Source of the DNA: Saprospiraceae bacterium
GTDB taxonomy: Bacteria > Bacteroidota > Bacteroidia > Chitinophagales > Saprospiraceae
NCBI GenBank assembly: GCA_016715985.1
Contig: JADJXD010000001.1
Span: 3,782,001 to 3,846,000 of the forward strand
DNA length: 64,000 nt
Direction: 5' to 3'
Below the pieces are notes generated by a model. The model was not told the origin of the DNA and searched no databases. It saw only the letters and a list, made by a program, of their open reading frames with translations. The position numbers and the translations under genes are program-made. Below, one piece after another: positions 60,991-64,000 of this stretch; the stretch's first letter is position 1; each line of letters starts with the position of its first letter.

Positions 60991-61176
60991 ATGCCATTAA
61001 TTAATGTCTTTATAGTATTGATTGTAGTAGGAGTAATACTCTGGCTCATCAACAGCTACATTCCGATGGATCGCAAGATTAAAAATATTCTTAATGCTGT
61101 AGCAGTAATAGTCGTGGTATTGTGGCTTTTACAGGCTTTTGGTGTATTGGACACATTAAAGACCTTAAAGATCTGA
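60991..61176 (+). CDS. Thivi_2564-family small membrane protein, copy 1
   Basis: A 61-residue protein with two hydrophobic helices and the family's central IPMDRKIKNILN segment: INVFIVLIVVGVILWLINSY, then IPMD, then VAVIVVVLWLLQAFGVL. A second copy is encoded at 61758-61922. The family is known by name only. It sits in the same small-gene operon, 60 bp after the previous gene. Confidence 0.8.
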   Translation: MPLINVFIVLIVVGVILWLINSYIPMDRKIKNILNAVAVIVVVLWLLQAFGVLDTLKTLKI

Positions 61177-61282
61177 TACTTTTTATTTATACCACATTCT
61201 TATTTTTGTTTTGATCATATTACATTAATCAATGGTAGTTTATAATTTAAACGTCCGCTTAACCAAATCTAAAATTAGCAAA

Positions 61283-61726
61283 ATGAAACTATTAAATACC
61301 GTAACATTCAGAATTTTACCTCTTATAATAATGGTATTTCTGATTGTCAGTTTATCTTCCTGTAATAAAAAAATGTTATTTCTTTCTTCATCAGTGGTTC
61401 CTGCTGCCAGAGGTGATGTGTCGGTAAAAACAGACAATAACCAAAACCATGCAATCCATGTTAACGTAACAAATCTGGCGGAACCGGAGCGATTGACCCC
61501 TCCTAAACAAATGTATATGGTTTGGATGTTAACAGATCAGAATATTACAAAAAATCTGGGTCAGATAAAAACAGCAGATGGTACTTTTTCAAAAACTTTG
61601 AAAGCATCCTTTGAAACTGTAACTACTTTCAAACCTGTAAAGGTTTTTATTACAGCAGAAAATGACTCAAACGTCCAATATCCGGATCGTGTGATTATAT
61701 TGACTACAAGTCAGTTTCAGAATTAA
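61283..61726 (+). CDS. Lipoprotein with anti-sigma-K-like C-terminal domain
   Basis: From the ATG at 61283 the protein has 147 residues and a good lipobox (LIVSLSSC, cysteine ~27). An upstream ATG at 61232 adds 17 residues that do not fit a signal peptide. The mature part (ARGDVSVKTDNNQNHAIHVN, LAEPERLTPP, MYMVWMLTDQNITKNLGQIK) resembles the extracytoplasmic beta-sandwich of RskA-type anti-sigma factors, but there is no cytoplasmic sigma-binding part. Its place between two Thivi_2564-family genes suggests an envelope-stress function. Confidence 0.7.
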   Translation: MKLLNTVTFRILPLIIMVFLIVSLSSCNKKMLFLSSSVVPAARGDVSVKTDNNQNHAIHVNVTNLAEPERLTPPKQMYMVWMLTDQNITKNLGQIKTADGTFSKTLKASFETVTTFKPVKVFITAENDSNVQYPDRVIILTTSQFQN

Positions 61727-61757
61727 TTATTTTACTGAACAGTTAAGTTTATTATAT

Positions 61758-61922
61758 ATGCCCATTTTAAATATTTTGTTGGTTCTGGTAGTAGTTGGAG
61801 TAATTTTATGGTTGATTAATAATTATATCCCGATGGATAGTAAAATTAAAAGTATATTGAACGTTGTAGCCGTTATAGTTGTTTTAATATGGCTGTTAAA
61901 AGCATTCGGTATAGTAAATTAA
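61758..61922 (+). CDS. Thivi_2564-family small membrane protein, copy 2
   Basis: A 54-residue protein, MPILNILLVLVVVGVILWLI then NNYIPMDSKIKSILN then VVAVIVVLIWLLKAFGIVN. It is closely related to the copy at 60991-61176 (same GVILWLIN, YIPMD, KIK and ILN segments) and shorter at the C-terminus. It starts 31 bp after the lipoprotein gene and is followed by a strong terminator at 62048. Confidence 0.8.
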   Translation: MPILNILLVLVVVGVILWLINNYIPMDSKIKSILNVVAVIVVLIWLLKAFGIVN

Positions 61923-62047
61923 GAAGTTTTTAAAAGTAAATTCAGAGAAGATTTTAAGGAGTTTAATTTATTTTGAGTCTTTAAAGTCACGACAAATTTT
62001 CTTTTTTCTAAAATAATTGGTGGTTTTAAGTTGTTTAAGTTTTGTTT

Positions 62048-62081
62048 GACCTGTCAGGTGTTGTTCCTGGCAGGTCTTTTT
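62048..62081 (+). terminator. Rho-independent terminator used as intron target
   Basis: GACCTGTCAGG, loop TGTTGTT, CCTGGCAGGTC and TTTTT form an 11-bp stem with one G-U pair. It ends the small membrane protein operon, and a group II intron begins 3 bp after the T-tract. Confidence 0.9.
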
Positions 62082-62516
62082 GTAGTGTGCCCAGCATGGG
62101 TAATAACTTGGAGGTGAAAGTCCTCTGTGGGCTTGGTAGTAGGAACCACTAGCCAAGAGCAAGGGTGTCGTGGGTGACTGCGAATCTGAAAGAAGCTGGC
62201 GGCAAAATCTCGGCCTGACGGACAGAAACTGAATATAAGGCTTACTTAGAACGGACGAGTTTGCTAAACAAAACAAAGTCCTATACTACCCGAGTTCTAA
62301 GGAGTAAATTCAGCAGGTATATGAGATGAAGGTTATTATTCTTACCTGGGGAGATCTGTATATACGATACGGATAATTTTTTTTTAGAAGTATCAACCTA
62401 CATAGTGATATGTGGCTGAATGTACAGAAGTCAGCAGACGTCATAGTACTGGAGTGGTACGTTAGCACTACGAAAGGAAGGACAGAACGCAAAGAATCTA
62501 TAAATTTTGTAATCTC

Positions 62517-62718
62517 ATGACAGAGCGTAGAAAGCAGACAAACTTGGGGGACAAGGAATCCACAATGGAAGTAGAGATGGAATCTCAAGGTAAGTTGGGA
62601 GAGCCTAGCTATGTTGCGGCGAGAACAGAAGGAAGAGATGAGAACAGTAAGCATCATGGACTGCTTGAGAAAATACTATCACGAGAGAATATGAATCGCA
62701 TATTTGCGAGTGTTAGAA
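62517..62718 (+). pseudogene. N-terminal segment of the intron reverse transcriptase, frame-shifted from the rest
   Basis: This frame encodes MTERRKQTNLGDKESTMEVE... to LLEKILSRENMNRIFASVR, the normal first ~67 residues of group II intron proteins (LLEKIL...NMNR is the RT0 region start). It then runs to a stop at 62739. The continuing RT sequence NGGSSGIDKM is in another frame from 62719. One extra A in the AAAA run at 62717-62720 explains the shift. Confidence 0.75.
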
Positions 62719-63909
62719 AATGGTGGCAGCTCGGGCATTGATAAGATGGAAGTAAGCGAAATGCTAAAATATCTTAAAGAACACGGGAGTACACTAAAAG
62801 AGCAGTTAATGACAGGCAGGTATAAGTCACAAGCAGTAAAACGAGTGGAAATACCGAAACCGGATGGTGGGGTAAGGATGTTGGGGATACCAACAGTAAT
62901 AGACCGTATGATACAGCAAGCGATAAGCCAAGTACTGACACCGATATACGAAGAAGGATTTTCAGATAGTAGCTACGGCTTCAGACCCAATCGGAATGCA
63001 CACCAAGCGATATTAAAAGCGAAGGAGTACATAGAAAGTGGTAGGAAGTATGTAGTAGATATTGATCTGGAAAAGTTCTTTGATCGGGTTAATCATGACA
63101 AATTGATGTATCTGCTATCAGAAAAGATAGGAGATAAGAGAGTACTGAAATTGATAAGAGAGTACTTAGAATCAGGAGTAATGATAGGTGGATTATATAG
63201 CAAGACGGAAGAAGGCACGCCACAAGGTGGGCCATTAAGTCCGCTGTTATCAAATGTGATATTGGATAAATTGGACAAGGAGTTAGAGCGTCGTGGTCAC
63301 AAATTTTGCAGATACGCAGATGATTGTAATATCTATGTACAGACAAAACGATCAGCAGAACGAGTGATGCGAAGTGTCAGTAAATACTTGGAAGAAGAAC
63401 TCCGACTGAAGGTAAATGAGAAGAAAAGTGAAACAGGCAGCCCGAAGGAACGAAAATTCTTAGGCTTTAGCTTTTATCAGAAACGAAAAGAAATAGGGGT
63501 AAGAATCCATCCTAAATCACTCGAACGGATAAAGGAAAAGGTCAGGAAATTGACAAGTAGAAGTAATGGCATGAGTATAGAAGTAAGGATAAAGAAACTA
63601 TCAAGCCTCATAGGTGGCTGGGTAAGTTACTATAAACTAGCGGACATCAAGAGTCATTGCCAAAAGTTAGACGAATGGCTGAGAAGGCGACTAAGAATGT
63701 GCTATTGGAAGAACTGGAAGCGTGTAAAGACGAAGCATGATAATCTAATAAAACTTGGCGTGCCAAATTTCAAAGCATGGGAATTTGCTAATACAAGGAA
63801 AAGTTATTGGAGAATCGCCAATAGTCCGATATTAGCGACTAGTTTGACCAACCAGTATTTCGAGAACCTTAAACTGCTCACTTTCAGCCGAGCTTACAGT
63901 AAAACTTAG
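62704..63909 (+). CDS. ltrA: Group II intron reverse transcriptase/maturase (main frame)
   Basis: This 401-residue frame holds nearly all of the RT: RT1 (KRVEIPKPDGGVRMLGIPTV), SYGFRPNRNAHQAI, VVDIDLEKFFDRVNHDKL, EEGTPQGGPLSPLLSNVIL, the catalytic CRYADDCNIYV (YADD intact), KFLGFSF, and the X/maturase domain with SSLIGGWVSYYKLAD. There is no HNH endonuclease. It copies the intron RNA into DNA and helps splicing. The first codon used here (ATG 62704) is not the natural start: the N-terminal ~67 residues are in another frame at 62517-62718, so translation of a full protein needs a +1 frameshift, or the copy is inactive. Confidence 0.88.
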   Translation: MRVLENGGSSGIDKMEVSEMLKYLKEHGSTLKEQLMTGRYKSQAVKRVEIPKPDGGVRMLGIPTVIDRMIQQAISQVLTPIYEEGFSDSSYGFRPNRNAHQAILKAKEYIESGRKYVVDIDLEKFFDRVNHDKLMYLLSEKIGDKRVLKLIREYLESGVMIGGLYSKTEEGTPQGGPLSPLLSNVILDKLDKELERRGHKFCRYADDCNIYVQTKRSAERVMRSVSKYLEEELRLKVNEKKSETGSPKERKFLGFSFYQKRKEIGVRIHPKSLERIKEKVRKLTSRSNGMSIEVRIKKLSSLIGGWVSYYKLADIKSHCQKLDEWLRRRLRMCYWKNWKRVKTKHDNLIKLGVPNFKAWEFANTRKSYWRIANSPILATSLTNQYFENLKLLTFSRAYSKT

Positions 63910-63918
63910 TAACTTTGC

Positions 63919-63954
63919 GAACCGCCGTATGCCGAACGGCACGTACGGTGGTGT
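63919..63954 (+). ncRNA. Group II intron domain V
   Basis: CCGCCGTATGCC, loop GAAC, GGCACGTACGGTGG form the catalytic hairpin. Aligned on CCGTATG, the triad is CGC, the form seen in group IIC introns such as that of Oceanobacillus iheyensis, where IIA/IIB introns have AGC. Confidence 0.85.
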
Positions 63955-64000
63955 GAGAGGACGGTAGATAAATTAATTATCTACCTCCTACTCAATTTTG

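Larger units (their letters stand above)
62085..63996 (+). mobile_element. Group IIC-like intron with reverse transcriptase
   Basis: The 5' end GTGTGCCCAGCATGGGT matches the conserved GUGYG start, followed by domain I sequence (CTTGGAGGTGAAAGTCCTC, then AGCAAGGGTG). The reverse transcriptase lies in domain IV. Domain V is at 63919-63954 and domain VI (AGAGGACGG...CCTCCTACTC) at 63956-63993, and the 3' end ...CTCAAT is estimated at 63996. Three things point to class C: insertion directly behind a terminator hairpin, a CGC rather than AGC catalytic triad in domain V, and no endonuclease domain in the protein. Bases 62085-62516 are the ribozyme domains I-III without genes. The exact ends are inferred from consensus, not from an empty site. 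Confidence 0.85.

Noticed and set aside
62310..62657. Minus-strand 115-codon frame inside the intron
   Set aside because: It is antisense to ribozyme domains and the start of the reverse transcriptase and has no recognisable content.

Overview
The window looks like chromosomal DNA of a Bacteroidota bacterium, most likely from the Saprospiria/Saprospiraceae side of the phylum. The evidence is AT-rich DNA with weak Shine-Dalgarno signals, promoter boxes of the TAnnTTTG type, a C-terminal type IX secretion (T9SS) sorting domain, and many families typical of the phylum (DUF5916, DUF3667, DUF5694, DKNYY, GloVer tandem repeats, SprB-like and HYR repeats, LytTR regulators). No tRNA, rRNA or CRISPR array was seen.

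1-7.2 kb: the 3' part of murQ, a secreted LamG/beta-helix protein, a HigB toxin with a HigA-ImmA/IrrE antitoxin followed by a 24-codon vestige of what looks like a type III methyltransferase, then a small membrane protein, a D,D-carboxypeptidase-like lipoprotein, a MATE transporter, a cytochrome c lipoprotein and a strongly hairpinned intergenic element.

7.2-18.8 kb: a glycan-use region with a fused GH13-GH31 glucosidase, an MFS permease and a DUF5916 outer-membrane protein. It is followed by an ECF sigma factor, a probable anti-sigma factor and a DUF4097-like exported protein, and by a convergent dienelactone hydrolase.

18.8-31 kb: 1.2 kb without genes but rich in repeats, then a long same-strand series of small lipoproteins, membrane proteins and hypotheticals (DUF3667, FG-GAP, DUF5694, LRR, two DKNYY proteins, two carriers of an unrecognised 'IPSAxEW' module).

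31-56 kb: a surface-adhesin locus. A TPR histidine kinase and a LytTR response regulator (minus strand) diverge from a 4802-residue T9SS adhesin, a GloVer-repeat protein and a second, orphan LytTR protein (plus strand, tightly spaced). The 332-bp divergent intergenic region carries two oppositely oriented pairs of 21-bp-spaced repeats that fit LytTR operator architecture. A TPR/HTH regulator and a 'NVGIGT' head-repeat protein follow. The adhesin gene contains two near-identical tandem duplications (963 and 1527 bp) and three kinds of domain inserted inside Ig/HYR folds.

56-64 kb: a minus-strand cluster of small proteins with internal paralogue pairs (plus a broken third copy at 52 kb), an AraC-family regulator, an envelope-stress-like operon of very small membrane proteins, and a group IIC-like intron inserted directly after a transcription terminator, with a frameshifted reverse transcriptase.
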